Shown here: positions 1 through 7,907 of the stretch, piece by piece
How the letters are laid out: every line of letters starts with the position of its first letter
Numbering within the stretch: position 1 is the stretch's first letter
From: CADCUY01 sp964242735
GTDB lineage: Bacteria > Actinomycetota > Actinomycetes > Actinomycetales > Quadrisphaeraceae
Direction: 5' to 3'
Length of the DNA stretch: 64,000 bases
Assembly (NCBI GenBank): GCA_964242735.1
Contig: CAXTAK010000004.1
Span: 1 to 64,000 of the forward strand
The notes under the pieces: model-generated
What the model saw: the letters and a program-made list of their open reading frames with translations, nothing else
Database searches by the model: none
Told to the model about the DNA's origin: nothing
Position numbers and translations under genes: made by a program

Positions 1-132
1 CCCGCGAGACCTCGTCCCACAGAAGCGGTGTCAACCCAACCCGCAGCAGTCCCGAGCGACCCGAGGGATCCAGACCCGAGACCGGTCACCACGATGATCC
101 TGAGAGCTGCTTGGGTCGGGGACGCGGTGCAG

Positions 133-282
133 TCAGGTCGTGGCGCTGCGCGCCGCGAAGCCGAGGACCGCCGGGCGCACGCCCAGTGCACCGCGCCGGC
201 GGTACCGGACGGCGACGAAGGGCACCATCAGCACGAGGCCCACGACGATCACGGAGACGGCGGGCAGCACCCGCTGGTCCAT
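133..282 (-). CDS. small single-pass membrane protein (49 aa)
   Basis: The ATG overlaps the stop of the upstream permease gene (ATGA), so it reads as the third gene of the ABC operon by translational coupling. The product has one hydrophobic segment (about residues 6-25, VLPAVSVIVVGLVLMVPFVA) followed by a basic cluster YRRRGALG, which predicts a membrane anchor with a cytoplasmic tail. I do not recognise a family. The coupling and GC-rich third positions support a real gene. A role as an accessory subunit of the exporter is inference. Confidence 0.55.
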   Translation of the reverse strand: MDQRVLPAVSVIVVGLVLMVPFVAVRYRRRGALGVRPAVLGFAARSATT

Positions 283-1079
283 CAGCTCACCTCGCGCCGC
301 ACGGTGCGCACGACACCGGCGGTCAGGGGCAGGGCGATCCACAGGGCGATCGAGGTCAGGGCGGGAGCGAGCGCCCCGGTGAGGTCGAGGTCGCCCACGT
401 CGGCGAGCACCGCGAGGATGGCGACCCACAGGACCCCGTCACCGAGCACCGCCTCGCCCGCGATGGTGACCAGGACGGGAGCGAGGAAGTACGCGACCAA
501 GGCGCTCCCGTTCTGCTGCAGCAGGGCCCCGAGCCCGGCGCCCAGCAGCATGGCCAGCGAGCCGGCGACCGCCGTGCCAGCGACGAGACGGGCGGCGCCG
601 TCCCAGCTCACGACGTCACCGGTGACCGAGCCCACCACCAGGGTCGCCGCCGCTGAGGCTGCGGCGACCAGGAGCACCGCCGTCACCGCCACGACCATCA
701 CGGCGGCCAGCTTCGCGGCCACCACCCGCCCGCGCCGGGGTGTGACGGCGAAGGTGGTCAGCGCGGTGCGCTGCGCCCACTCGGTGGTCATCACCAGCAC
801 GCCGACGACGGGCAGCACCAGCTGCACCACGTCCATCGGCGCGCCGTAGGCGCGTTCGAAGCTGAGGGGCTCGCCGGTGCCGGTCAGGAGCCGGTACCCC
901 AGGGCGGCGGTGGCCAGCAGGGCGAGGGCGGCGAAGAACCAGCGCCCGCCCCGGGTGTCGATGCTCTTGCGCAGCTCTACCGCGGTGAGGCGAGCGAGGG
1001 AGGGGGCGGCGAAGGAGGCGGCGGCAGCTCGCACCGGGGACGCGGGTGCGGTGCTCGTGCTGGGGGTCGTGGTGCTCAT
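282..1079 (-). CDS. ABC-2 type transporter permease
   Basis: This 265-residue integral membrane protein has a Pro/Thr/Ser-rich N-terminus, the ABC-2 cytoplasmic entry segment LTAVELRKSIDTRGGRWFF and about six hydrophobic helices. Segments such as ALALLATAALGYRLL and VQLVLPVVGVLVMTTEWAQ resemble ABC-2 exporter permeases. A GAGAGGA Shine-Dalgarno precedes the ATG. It lies 63 nt downstream of its ATPase gene and overlaps the small downstream gene by 3 nt. Together with the ATPase it should form an exporter; the substrate cannot be read from sequence. The divergent two-component system is the typical arrangement for a stress- or drug-responsive exporter (inference). Confidence 0.85.
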   Translation of the reverse strand: MSTTTPSTSTAPASPVRAAAASFAAPSLARLTAVELRKSIDTRGGRWFFAALALLATAALGYRLLTGTGEPLSFERAYGAPMDVVQLVLPVVGVLVMTTEWAQRTALTTFAVTPRRGRVVAAKLAAVMVVAVTAVLLVAAASAAATLVVGSVTGDVVSWDGAARLVAGTAVAGSLAMLLGAGLGALLQQNGSALVAYFLAPVLVTIAGEAVLGDGVLWVAILAVLADVGDLDLTGALAPALTSIALWIALPLTAGVVRTVRREVS

Positions 1080-1142
1080 CGTGGGTCCTCTCGAGGCAGT
1101 GGCACTGGCGGAGTCCCGGGTTCTGGGGCCGGGTCGGGGTGC

Positions 1143-2045
1143 TCAGGCGGCCACGGGCGCACCCGTGGTCCGGGCGTCTCCGGTGCGGGTCAGGAACCAG
1201 TCCTCGAGCCCGCCACCGTCCGTCGCACGCAGCTCGGTGAGCACCTCGCCGCCCGCAGCGGCGGCCCGCCCCACCTCGTGGGCGGGGGCGTCGACGCGCA
1301 GCGCCCCGTCCGAGGTCTCCGTGAACGACAGACCGGCCCCCCGCAGAGCACGAGCCAGACCGTCGAGGTCCAGGGCCCGCGCCGTCGTCCCGCCCCCGGA
1401 GAGCAGCTCGCTGAGGTCGCCGTCGGCCACGACCCGCCCGCGGTCGATCACGACGAGCCGGTCGGCGGTGGCCTCCACCTCGTGGAGCAGGTGGCTGGAG
1501 AGCAGCACCGTCCCACCGCCGTCGGCGACCCCGCGCAGCAGCCGGCGCATCCACCGGATCCCCTCGGGGTCCAGGCCGTTGGCGGGCTCGTCGAGCACCA
1601 GCACGGCCGGGTCGCCGAGCAGGGCCGCGGCGATCCCGAGGCGCTGGCGCATCCCGAGGGAGTACTGGCCCACCCGCTTGCCCGCGGCGCCGGCCAGGCC
1701 CACCCGCTCGAGCTGCTCCTCGGCGCGGGCCGCGCCCACCCGCAGCAGGGACGCCGACAGCCGCAGCGTCTCGCGGCCGGTGCGCCCGGAGTGCTGGGCG
1801 GAAGCGTCGAGCATCACCCCGACGACGCGGCCGGGGTCGGGCAGCTCCGTGTAGGGCGAGCCCGCCACCAGCGCCGAGCCCGAGGTCGGGCGCGCCAGGC
1901 CGGTGAGCATCCGCAGGGTCGTGGACTTCCCGGCCCCGTTCGGCCCCAGGAAACCCGTGATCGTTCCCGGACGGCAGGTGAAGCTCACGCCGTCGACGGC
2001 TGTGGTGGAGGCGTAGCGCTTGGTCAGGTCGTTGATCTCGATCAT
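1143..2045 (-). CDS. ABC transporter ATP-binding protein
   Basis: The 300-residue cytoplasmic ATPase begins MIEINDLTKRYASTT. It carries Walker A GPNGAGKS, signature YSLGMRQRLG, Walker B VLVLDEPANGLDP and an H-loop SSHLLHEVE. A C-terminal extension of about 75 residues follows, as in DrrA/CcmA-like exporter ATPases. An in-frame upstream ATG exists at 2120, but the protein similarity starts at 2045. CAGGCT sits 6 nt before this ATG, consistent with a leaderless transcript. It powers the ABC-2 permease encoded next and is divergent from the sensor kinase gene. Confidence 0.9.
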   Translation of the reverse strand: MIEINDLTKRYASTTAVDGVSFTCRPGTITGFLGPNGAGKSTTLRMLTGLARPTSGSALVAGSPYTELPDPGRVVGVMLDASAQHSGRTGRETLRLSASLLRVGAARAEEQLERVGLAGAAGKRVGQYSLGMRQRLGIAAALLGDPAVLVLDEPANGLDPEGIRWMRRLLRGVADGGGTVLLSSHLLHEVEATADRLVVIDRGRVVADGDLSELLSGGGTTARALDLDGLARALRGAGLSFTETSDGALRVDAPAHEVGRAAAAGGEVLTELRATDGGGLEDWFLTRTGDARTTGAPVAA

Positions 2046-2136
2046 GGGGAGAGCCTGCTCGGCGCGGGCGCGGGGGTCATCGCCCGGACGTCGCGAGCTG
2101 ACCCCCACGAAAGTCGTCACCCACGCCGACGGTGTT

Positions 2137-2178
2137 CGACGATCGTCGGGAGCGGCCGTCGACGGGCATCCCTACCCT
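2137..2178 (+). promoter_or_regulatory. palindromes and -10 element upstream of the sensor kinase
   Basis: The 140-nt divergent region holds a perfect 12-bp palindrome CGACGATCGTCG (2137-2148), a second palindrome CCGTCGACGG (2156-2165) and TACCCT (2173-2178) 7 nt before the kinase GTG. The -10 plus immediate start fits an actinobacterial leaderless promoter. The palindromes are candidate sites for the co-encoded LuxR-type regulator (inference). Confidence 0.45.
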
Positions 2179-2185
2179 GGCGGTC

Positions 2186-3415
2186 GTGACCACGGACGCG
2201 GTGGCGGCGACCCTCGCAGGTGGGGTGGCGCCGGCCTGGTGGAGGCGGCAGGGTCCCCGGGTCGACGACCTCCTGCTCGTGGTGGTCGTGCTCCTCGGTG
2301 CATCCCTGGAGGTCGTCGCCGAGCCCGGGCCGGGGATCACTGGCGACACGTGGTGGCGGGTGGGGCTGACCGTGGCCGTGGCCGTCGCCCTGTGGTGGCG
2401 ACGGCGCCGTCCGGTGCTCCTGGCCGGGGCGGCTTGCCTGGCCGTCGCGCTCGGGGCGTCGCTGGTGGTGCTGCCGGTGGTGCTGGTCTCCCTCGCCGTC
2501 CGGCGCAGGGACCGCGTCCTGGTCCCGGTGGCGTTCGCGGCCGAGGCGGCTCTGCTGATCAACTTGTGGTCGACCTACCTGCCGGTCGGGGTGGTCGCCA
2601 CGACCGTCAGCGCGACCACGGCCGGTGCCATCGTCGTCGGCCTGCCGGTGGCGGTGGGGGCCTACGTGGGCGCCCGGCGCGACCTCGTGGTGTCGCTGCG
2701 CGAGCGCGCGGAGCGGGCCGAGGCCGAGCAGCAGCTGCGCGCGGAGGCGACCCGGCTGTCCGAGCGCACGCGCATCGCCCGCGAGATGCACGACGTGCTG
2801 GGCCACCGGATCTCCCTGGTGGTCCTGCACGCCGGTGGCCTGGAGGTCAACCCCGGCATGGGCCCGCAGGACGTCGAGCGGTCGGCCGCTCTGATCCGCA
2901 CCACCGCGCGCCAGGCGCTGGAGGACCTGCGTGAGGTCCTCGGCGTCCTGAGAGCCGAGGAGCACGGTCTCGGCGCGGGGGCCGGCGGGGACCTGCAGCC
3001 CCAGCCCACGCTCGCCGACGTGGACCGCCTGGTGCACGCCAGCTCCCAGGCGGGGGTCGCGGTGCGCCTGCGCCAGGACCTGCCCGCGGGCACCGGCGTC
3101 CCGCCGATGCTGGGCCGCACCGCCTACCGGGTGGTCCAGGAGGGGCTGACCAACGTGCACAAGCACGCGCCCGGCGCGTCAGCGACGGTGCGCCTCTGGG
3201 GTGCGCCCGGCGGTGAGCTCGAGGTCACGGTGACCAACGCGCGCGCCGTCGGCTCCGCGCTGGCTCCGCCGCTGCAGGGGACGGGCTTCGGGCTGGTGGG
3301 GCTGGCCGAGCGGGTGAAGGTCGTGGGCGGCTCCCTCACCGCCGGGCGGCAGGCGGACGGCGGCTTCGCGGTGCGCGCCCGACTGCCCTGGCCCGCCCAG
3401 GGAGAGGCGGGCTGA
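2186..3415 (+). CDS. two-component sensor histidine kinase (NarL/LuxR-partner type)
   Basis: The 409-residue membrane kinase has about four to five N-terminal hydrophobic segments (roughly residues 30-160), then a coiled segment RERAERAEAEQQLRAEATRL. A HisKA_3 box follows with the phospho-acceptor His in RIAREMHDVLGH, and a C-terminal HATPase_c domain (NVHKHAPGASATV for the N box, GTGFGLVGLAERV for the G box). GTG 2186 is chosen because TACCCT lies 7 nt upstream; an ATG at 2132 would also be in frame. It overlaps the response regulator by 1 nt (TGATG). It should phosphorylate that regulator. The signal is unknown; the divergent ABC exporter is the likely target. Confidence 0.9.
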   Translation: MTTDAVAATLAGGVAPAWWRRQGPRVDDLLLVVVVLLGASLEVVAEPGPGITGDTWWRVGLTVAVAVALWWRRRRPVLLAGAACLAVALGASLVVLPVVLVSLAVRRRDRVLVPVAFAAEAALLINLWSTYLPVGVVATTVSATTAGAIVVGLPVAVGAYVGARRDLVVSLRERAERAEAEQQLRAEATRLSERTRIAREMHDVLGHRISLVVLHAGGLEVNPGMGPQDVERSAALIRTTARQALEDLREVLGVLRAEEHGLGAGAGGDLQPQPTLADVDRLVHASSQAGVAVRLRQDLPAGTGVPPMLGRTAYRVVQEGLTNVHKHAPGASATVRLWGAPGGELEVTVTNARAVGSALAPPLQGTGFGLVGLAERVKVVGGSLTAGRQADGGFAVRARLPWPAQGEAG

Positions 3416-4101
3416 TGACTCACGCGGTGACCGATGGGGCGGGCACCCCCACCGTCCGGGTCCTGCTCGTCGACGACGACGCCCTGGTGCGGGCGGGCCT
3501 GCGGATGATCCTGGACAGCGCACCGGACCTGGACGTGGTCGGTGAGGCCGGTGACGGCGCCGACGCCGTGGACGCCGTCGCTCGTCACCGGCCGGACGTG
3601 GTCCTGATGGACGTGCGGATGCCCCGCATGGACGGCCTGGCGGCCACGGCCGCGGTGACCGCCCTGCCCTCACCACCGCGCGTCGTGGTCCTGACGACCT
3701 TCGACCTCGACGAGCACGTCTTCGCCGCCCTGCGCGCCGGTGCCAGCGGCTTCCTGCTCAAGGACACCCCGCCCCGCGAGATCCTGTCAGCGGTGCGCGT
3801 GGTCGCCTCCGGCGAGGCGATGCTCTCCCCGACCGTGACCCGGCGCCTCATCGCCCACTTCGCCGACTCCACGGCGGACCCGCGCCGCCGGGGCGCGCTG
3901 GCCAGGCTCGAGGAGCTCACCCCCCGCGAGCTCGACGTGCTCCTGGCCGTGGGGCGCGGCCTGTCCAACGCCGACGTCGGGCGCGAGCTGCACCTCAGCG
4001 AGGCGACGGTCAAGGCGCACGTGTCACGGCTGCTGACCAAGCTCGGCGCTGCGAACCGCGTGCAGGTCGCGATCCTGGCGCACGACGCCGGGCTGCTGTG
4101 A
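3415..4101 (+). CDS. LuxR/NarL-family response regulator
   Basis: The 228-residue protein has a receiver domain (acidic DDD near residue 20, phospho-acceptor Asp in VVLMDVRMPRMDG, Thr in VVVLTTFD, Lys in GFLLKDTPP). A C-terminal LuxR helix-turn-helix follows (LTPRELDVLLAVGRGLSNAD, then LHLSEATVKAHVSRLLTKLG). The start overlaps the kinase stop, so both are made from one mRNA. It is a DNA-binding transcription regulator. The palindromes at 2137-2165 are candidate targets (inference). Confidence 0.93.
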   Translation: MTHAVTDGAGTPTVRVLLVDDDALVRAGLRMILDSAPDLDVVGEAGDGADAVDAVARHRPDVVLMDVRMPRMDGLAATAAVTALPSPPRVVVLTTFDLDEHVFAALRAGASGFLLKDTPPREILSAVRVVASGEAMLSPTVTRRLIAHFADSTADPRRRGALARLEELTPRELDVLLAVGRGLSNADVGRELHLSEATVKAHVSRLLTKLGAANRVQVAILAHDAGLL

Positions 4102-4491
4102 GCCGCTGCCGTCCCTGATCGCCTCGAGCTGGCACCCCCGCCGGAGGTCGGGGATCCGGCCGCAGGCGGGGCCTCGATCAGCGCGCGGGCGTGGCCGCGC
4201 TGCTCGGCTCTCCTGCGGGCGACCCGGTGTCGCCGTCCGTGCCGTGTGGCGGGGTCGGCGCCGTGGCCGCCGGTGCAGTCCTCCCCGGCCTGGTCGCCTC
4301 GGTGCTGCCCGTCGCCGGGCCGCTCCGATCCCACCGGCGCTGGCCCTGGCCGAGCGGCCACGCGGGCCCACGCACGCCCCCTCCCTTCGGAGGGGGTGGT
4401 GACCACCTTCCAGCCGATGTGCGCAGATCGTCCTCGGAGCACGATGAGTCCTGCTGCTGGCGATCCCGCCGGCGATCAGAGGGAGATCACC
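4102..4491. other. 390-nt stretch without a convincing gene
   Basis: No frame gives a recognisable product and short frames on both strands lack ribosome-binding sites. The main structure is a stable hairpin at 4377-4396. Confidence 0.5.
4377..4396. terminator. GC-rich hairpin, possible terminator
   Basis: CCCCCTCC (4377-4384) pairs with GGAGGGGG (4389-4396) across a 4-nt CTTC loop, giving a perfect 8-bp stem. No U tract follows, which is common in high-GC actinobacteria. It lies 275 nt downstream of the response regulator, so it may equally be a leader structure for the small gene at 4492. Confidence 0.35.
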
Positions 4492-4752
4492 GTGTTCATC
4501 ACCATCACCGTCGTGGGAATCGTCCTCGTCGCCGTGCTCGCCGGCGCGGGGCACCTGGGCGCGCAGGGCCGTGAGACCGAGATGCTCGTCGCCCCCCGGG
4601 GCGCCCGCTACGGAGACGCCACCGCGCTCGTCGTCGCTGCCGGGGCCGCTGCCGAGCCGCGTGAGCGGCGGACCGCTGAGCCGAACCCCGAGTCACCCAC
4701 CCGCCGCCCGGATCGGCGCCACCGCGCGCACCTGCGCAGCCGTCTGGCCTGA
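4492..4752 (+). CDS. small membrane protein, hypothetical (86 aa)
   Basis: GTG 4492 follows a purine-rich AGAGGGAGA stretch at usable spacing. The product starts with a strong transmembrane helix (about residues 2-22, FITITVVGIVLVAVLAGAGH) followed by a charged Arg/Glu/Pro-rich tail (ending RPDRRHRAHLRSRLA). No family is recognised. An in-frame ATG at 4444 would add 16 polar residues. Support is the RBS, the membrane helix and GC-rich third positions; it is only a candidate gene. Confidence 0.4.
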   Translation: MFITITVVGIVLVAVLAGAGHLGAQGRETEMLVAPRGARYGDATALVVAAGAAAEPRERRTAEPNPESPTRRPDRRHRAHLRSRLA

Positions 4753-6270
4753 AGCCAGCCCACCACCACTCACCGGTCCGACTGGGGTTCCCCGCTCGTC
4801 CGGAAGCTCCCGATCCTGGTCCGCTCGCCAGGAGGAGGGGTGAGGTGCAACAGGTGGGCAGGCTCCGAGCCTCGATCCGACACGAGTCCCACGGTCAGCT
4901 GTCCTGCTGGGGCACCTCCGGGTCCTGCGGGAGGGCCGACGCCGTCGACGAGTGCAGAGCCGTCGCTCGCGCGGTCGGGGCGGTGGTGGCGGTGCGGTCC
5001 CCGCACAGGAACCGCGCCAGCAGTCCCGCGGCGACGTCGTCCGGTGCACGCGCGCAGCAGGTCCGTCATCCCGGCGTCCCGGGCCGCTGCGGCGCCCTGC
5101 GACCGGCAGATCACCGGGCGCACCGGGTGCGCTTCCTCACCAGCTCGTCCTCCCCTCACGGCCTGGAGGTGCACGCCCGCGCCGGGCGGGCACTCACGTC
5201 GCTCCTGCCTCGACCACCGGTCGGCCCGGTGGTGGGACCGCGGCGCTCGATCGCGTGGTCTCGCTGGCGCGTGGCCGCAGCGCGGCCGACCGGGCGCGGG
5301 CGCCGCCTGAGGGCTCGGTCAGCGCGGCAGTGGCCTGCCGTGCGGGACCACGGGGGCCCGGGAGGTGGCGCCGACCCACCAGGCCGGGCGCGGCCGGGAC
5401 AGCAGCCGGGTCAGCTCCTCGCGCACCGGCGGGCAGATCGACACGCGGGTCCCCTCCTTCGCGTGCTCGAGACCTGGGTCTGGTGCTCCGGCTGCGGCAC
5501 CGTGACCGGCTGCGTCGCCGTGAGGATGGCGTGGCGACGCAGGACGTGCTGGCGGAACCGGCGCAGTGGTCGTCGTGGCGGTCCTGGCAGGGAGTGCGCG
5601 CTCAGTTCCCGCGACTGCCGGGTGTCCACCGCTTCCGCGTCGAGGGCCAGGGTGACGCGTTCGCGCCGACTCGGTGACCACCGACCACATCACCTCGCCG
5701 GCTCGATCACGGCCGGCGGCCCCGCCGGGGTGCACCTCGCCGACCACGGCGTGGCCCGACCCACCCGCGACGTCGTCGAGGAGCCGGTCGCGCAGCTCGA
5801 TGCTGGCGATGGTGCCGCAGATCATCACCGCGTGGTCGCCGCTCCGCTGGTGGTCCTCGCGGGCGAGGAGCGCTGCTCGGGATCCTCGCGCGACTGGGCT
5901 GCCGAGGGCACCACGCCGTCCACGGTGCACGTGCGGCCCGCCAGGGTCCCCGGGGAGGTCGACGTCGTGCTGCTGATCGCCATCCCGGGCGAGGCGGACT
6001 GCTCCCGCCACGGCGGGATCCTGCAGCACGTGCTGCGCCTCCTGCTGACGGCCTGACGGCCGCACCACCCACGGCGGCGCCCCCGCCCCGTACCGGCGGG
6101 CGGCTCCCCGCGCGCACCGGTGCCCACAGCACCTCGCCCGCGTCGTGAGGACGGTGTTGCACCGGCGTCACCTGCCGGGGACCTGGTGGAAACCCGAGGG
6201 GGAGAGGTTGCGACCCGCCGGGTCAGCGGGCCCGGCGGTCCAAGACCACCCCTGATCCTGGAGCGCCTCC
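4753..6270. other. 1.5-kb gene-poor region with decayed coding signal
   Basis: No intact recognisable gene is present. Coding-like periodicity (G/C in nearly every third position) switches strand and frame over short distances. On the minus strand, a frame reading GTIASIELRDRLLDDVAG runs at about 5677-5870. On the plus strand, a frame at about 5920-6056 reads EVDVVLLIAIPGEAD and ends in TGA. Other minus-strand patches appear at about 4900-5050 and 5100-5180 in different frames. The simplest reading is two or more pseudogenes broken by frameshifts, ahead of the formate/nitrite-channel gene. One short frame with a good RBS is listed separately. Confidence 0.5.
5319..5444 (-). CDS. possible 41-aa peptide with strong ribosome-binding site
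   Basis: On the minus strand AAGGAGG (5459-5453) stands 8 nt before GTG 5444, the best Shine-Dalgarno in this region. The frame gives SICPPVREELTRLLSRPRPA, a short Trp-Trp motif, and stops at 5319. No family is recognised. It may be the surviving 5-prime end of a broken gene rather than a working small gene. Confidence 0.25.
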   Translation of the reverse strand: MSICPPVREELTRLLSRPRPAWWVGATSRAPVVPHGRPLPR

Positions 6271-7146
6271 GTGTCCTACGTGAATCCCCCCGACTTCGTC
6301 GCGAAGATGATCGATGCCGGTCAGTCCAAGGTGCTGATGTCGACGCGGGACACCCTGATCCGCGCGTACATGGCCGGGGCGATCCTCGCCCTCGCCGCGG
6401 CGTTCGCGGTGACGATCACCGTCAACACCGGTCAGCCGCTGATCGGGGCCCTGCTCTTCCCCGTGGGCTTCTCCCTCCTGTACCTGCTCGGGTTCGACCT
6501 GCTGACCGGGGTGTTCACCCTCGTCCCGCTGGCCCTCATCGACCGCCGCCCGGGGGTGACGTGGAGGGGGATGCTGCGCAACTGGGGCCTGGTCTTCCTC
6601 GGCAACCTCGCCGGTGCGCTGACCGTCGCGGTGCTCATGGCGATCGTCTTCACCTACGGCTTCGCCGAGGCCCCCGACGAGGTCGGCCAGCGCCTGGGGG
6701 AGATCGGTGTCGCCCGCACCCTGGGCTACGAGCAGTACGGCGCCGCCGGGATGCTCACGCTGTTCGTGCGCGGCGTGCTGTGCAACTGGATGGTGTCCAC
6801 CGGTGTCGTGGCCGCGATGATGTCCACCAGCGTCTCCGGCAAGGTGATCGCGATGTGGATGCCGATCATCATCTTCTTCTACATGGGCTTCGAGCACTCG
6901 ATCGTCAACATGTTCCTCTTCCCCAGCGGACTGCTGCTCGGCGGAGACTTCTCCATCGCCGACTACCTGGTCTGGAACGAGATCCCGACCGTGATCGGCA
7001 ACCTCGTCGGTGGTCTCACGTTCGTCGGGCTCACCCTGTACGCGACCTACGCCCGCTCCGGGCCGAAGCGGCAGGTGCCCGGCGCACCGGTCGCGCTGCC
7101 CCTACGGGCCTCCGACACCGATCGCGTCACCGCCGGATCGCGCTGA
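6271..7146 (+). CDS. formate/nitrite transporter (FNT) family channel
   Basis: The 291-residue membrane protein has the six-helix FNT fold. It begins VNPPDFVAKMIDAGQSK, has the broken-helix region GFDLLTGVFTLVP, and carries the FNT signature GFEHSIVNMFLFPSG near residue 208 (conserved His). A final GNLVGGLTFVGLTLY helix follows. GTG 6271 has GGAG at suitable spacing. FNT proteins form pentameric channels for formate, nitrite, bisulfide or similar monovalent anions. The cyanase gene starts 53 nt downstream, so the natural substrate may be cyanate or the bicarbonate that cyanase uses (inference). Confidence 0.9.
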   Translation: MSYVNPPDFVAKMIDAGQSKVLMSTRDTLIRAYMAGAILALAAAFAVTITVNTGQPLIGALLFPVGFSLLYLLGFDLLTGVFTLVPLALIDRRPGVTWRGMLRNWGLVFLGNLAGALTVAVLMAIVFTYGFAEAPDEVGQRLGEIGVARTLGYEQYGAAGMLTLFVRGVLCNWMVSTGVVAAMMSTSVSGKVIAMWMPIIIFFYMGFEHSIVNMFLFPSGLLLGGDFSIADYLVWNEIPTVIGNLVGGLTFVGLTLYATYARSGPKRQVPGAPVALPLRASDTDRVTAGSR

Positions 7147-7199
7147 CCGGTCCGTGAGTCCCCACCCCCCTCCGCCCGAGCCCAGATCGAGGACCTGCC

Positions 7200-7649
7200 G
7201 TGAACCCCCTGATGACCAAGTCCGACGCCGCCGACCTCGTGCGGGCAGCCCGCCTGCGCCAGGGCCTGACCTGGGCAGAGATCGCCGAGGAGATCGACGC
7301 CCCGCTGGTGTGGACCACCGCTGCCCTGCTCGGCCAGCACCCGGTCCCGCCGGAGAAGGCCGAGCGGGCGGCGGCCCTGCTGGGCCTCGACGAGGACGTC
7401 GTCGAGGCGTTGCAGCTGCAGCCCACGCGCGGCAGCGACCCGGCCGTGATGCAGGACCCCACGATCTACCGGTTCGTCGAGGCGCTGTCGGTGTACGGAC
7501 CGGCGATCAAGGAGCTCATCCACGAGGAGTTCGGCGACGGGATCATGAGCGCCATCAACTTCAAGATGGACATCGCCCGGCGCGCGGACCCCGACGGTGA
7601 CCGGGTCGTCATCACCCTGGACGGGAAGTTCCTCGACTACCGCTGGTGA
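7200..7649 (+). CDS. cynS: cyanate hydratase (cyanase)
   Basis: Cyanase converts cyanate plus bicarbonate to ammonia and two CO2. The 149-residue protein matches the family in length and layout: an N-terminal helix-turn-helix-like domain (residues 5-75) and a C-terminal catalytic domain. The catalytic residues are visible as R91 and E94 (YRFVEALSVYGPAIKELIHE) and S117 (DGIMSAINF); the spacing R-x2-E-x22-S equals that of the E. coli enzyme. GTG 7200 is supported by GAGGA 7 nt upstream. An ATG at 7212 is the alternative. It is probably co-transcribed with the FNT channel for cyanate detoxification or nitrogen use. Confidence 0.95.
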   Translation: MNPLMTKSDAADLVRAARLRQGLTWAEIAEEIDAPLVWTTAALLGQHPVPPEKAERAAALLGLDEDVVEALQLQPTRGSDPAVMQDPTIYRFVEALSVYGPAIKELIHEEFGDGIMSAINFKMDIARRADPDGDRVVITLDGKFLDYRW

Positions 7650-7759
7650 GCCACCACGCCACCGGCGCGGTCCAGGAGGCGGACGACGGTCCCGGACGAC
7701 TCGAGCAGCCCGGTGTCGGTGTGCCGCACGCCCTCGGCCTCGCGGTGCGCGACGACCAT
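7637..7759 (-). CDS. possible small hypothetical gene (40 aa or longer)
   Basis: The minus strand reads MVVAHREAEGVRHTDTGLLE and ends AGGVVAHQR with almost perfect GC third positions. It converges on cynS with a 13-bp overlap. The coding signal extends upstream of ATG 7759 (DDLHEVEP) to about 7840, where a stop closes the frame. A well-placed GTG near 7835 is in another frame, so the gene may be frameshifted at its 5-prime end. No family is recognised. Confidence 0.35.
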   Translation of the reverse strand: MVVAHREAEGVRHTDTGLLESSGTVVRLLDRAGGVVAHQR

Positions 7760-7907
7760 CGGCTCGACCTCGTGCAGGTCGTCGAGCCCCGGCCCCGGTG
7801 CCCGGCGAACCGGGTCAGGCCCCAGGTCCCCGACTCGCAGTGCTCACCCCCTCGGCGCTGCTGAGGTCCTGGCGGTGGGCACCGGGCGGCGCCGGCCGGT
7901 CGGTGGC

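Noticed and set aside
5677..5870. A BON-domain-like segment on the minus strand
   Set aside because: The GTIASIELRDRL stretch is suggestive but the rest of the domain and a start codon cannot be shown.
5920..6056. A PTS EIIA-like ending (VVLLIAIPGEAD)
   Set aside because: Only a short segment resembles the family, with no catalytic His context or start, so it is noted as decayed sequence and not called as a gene.
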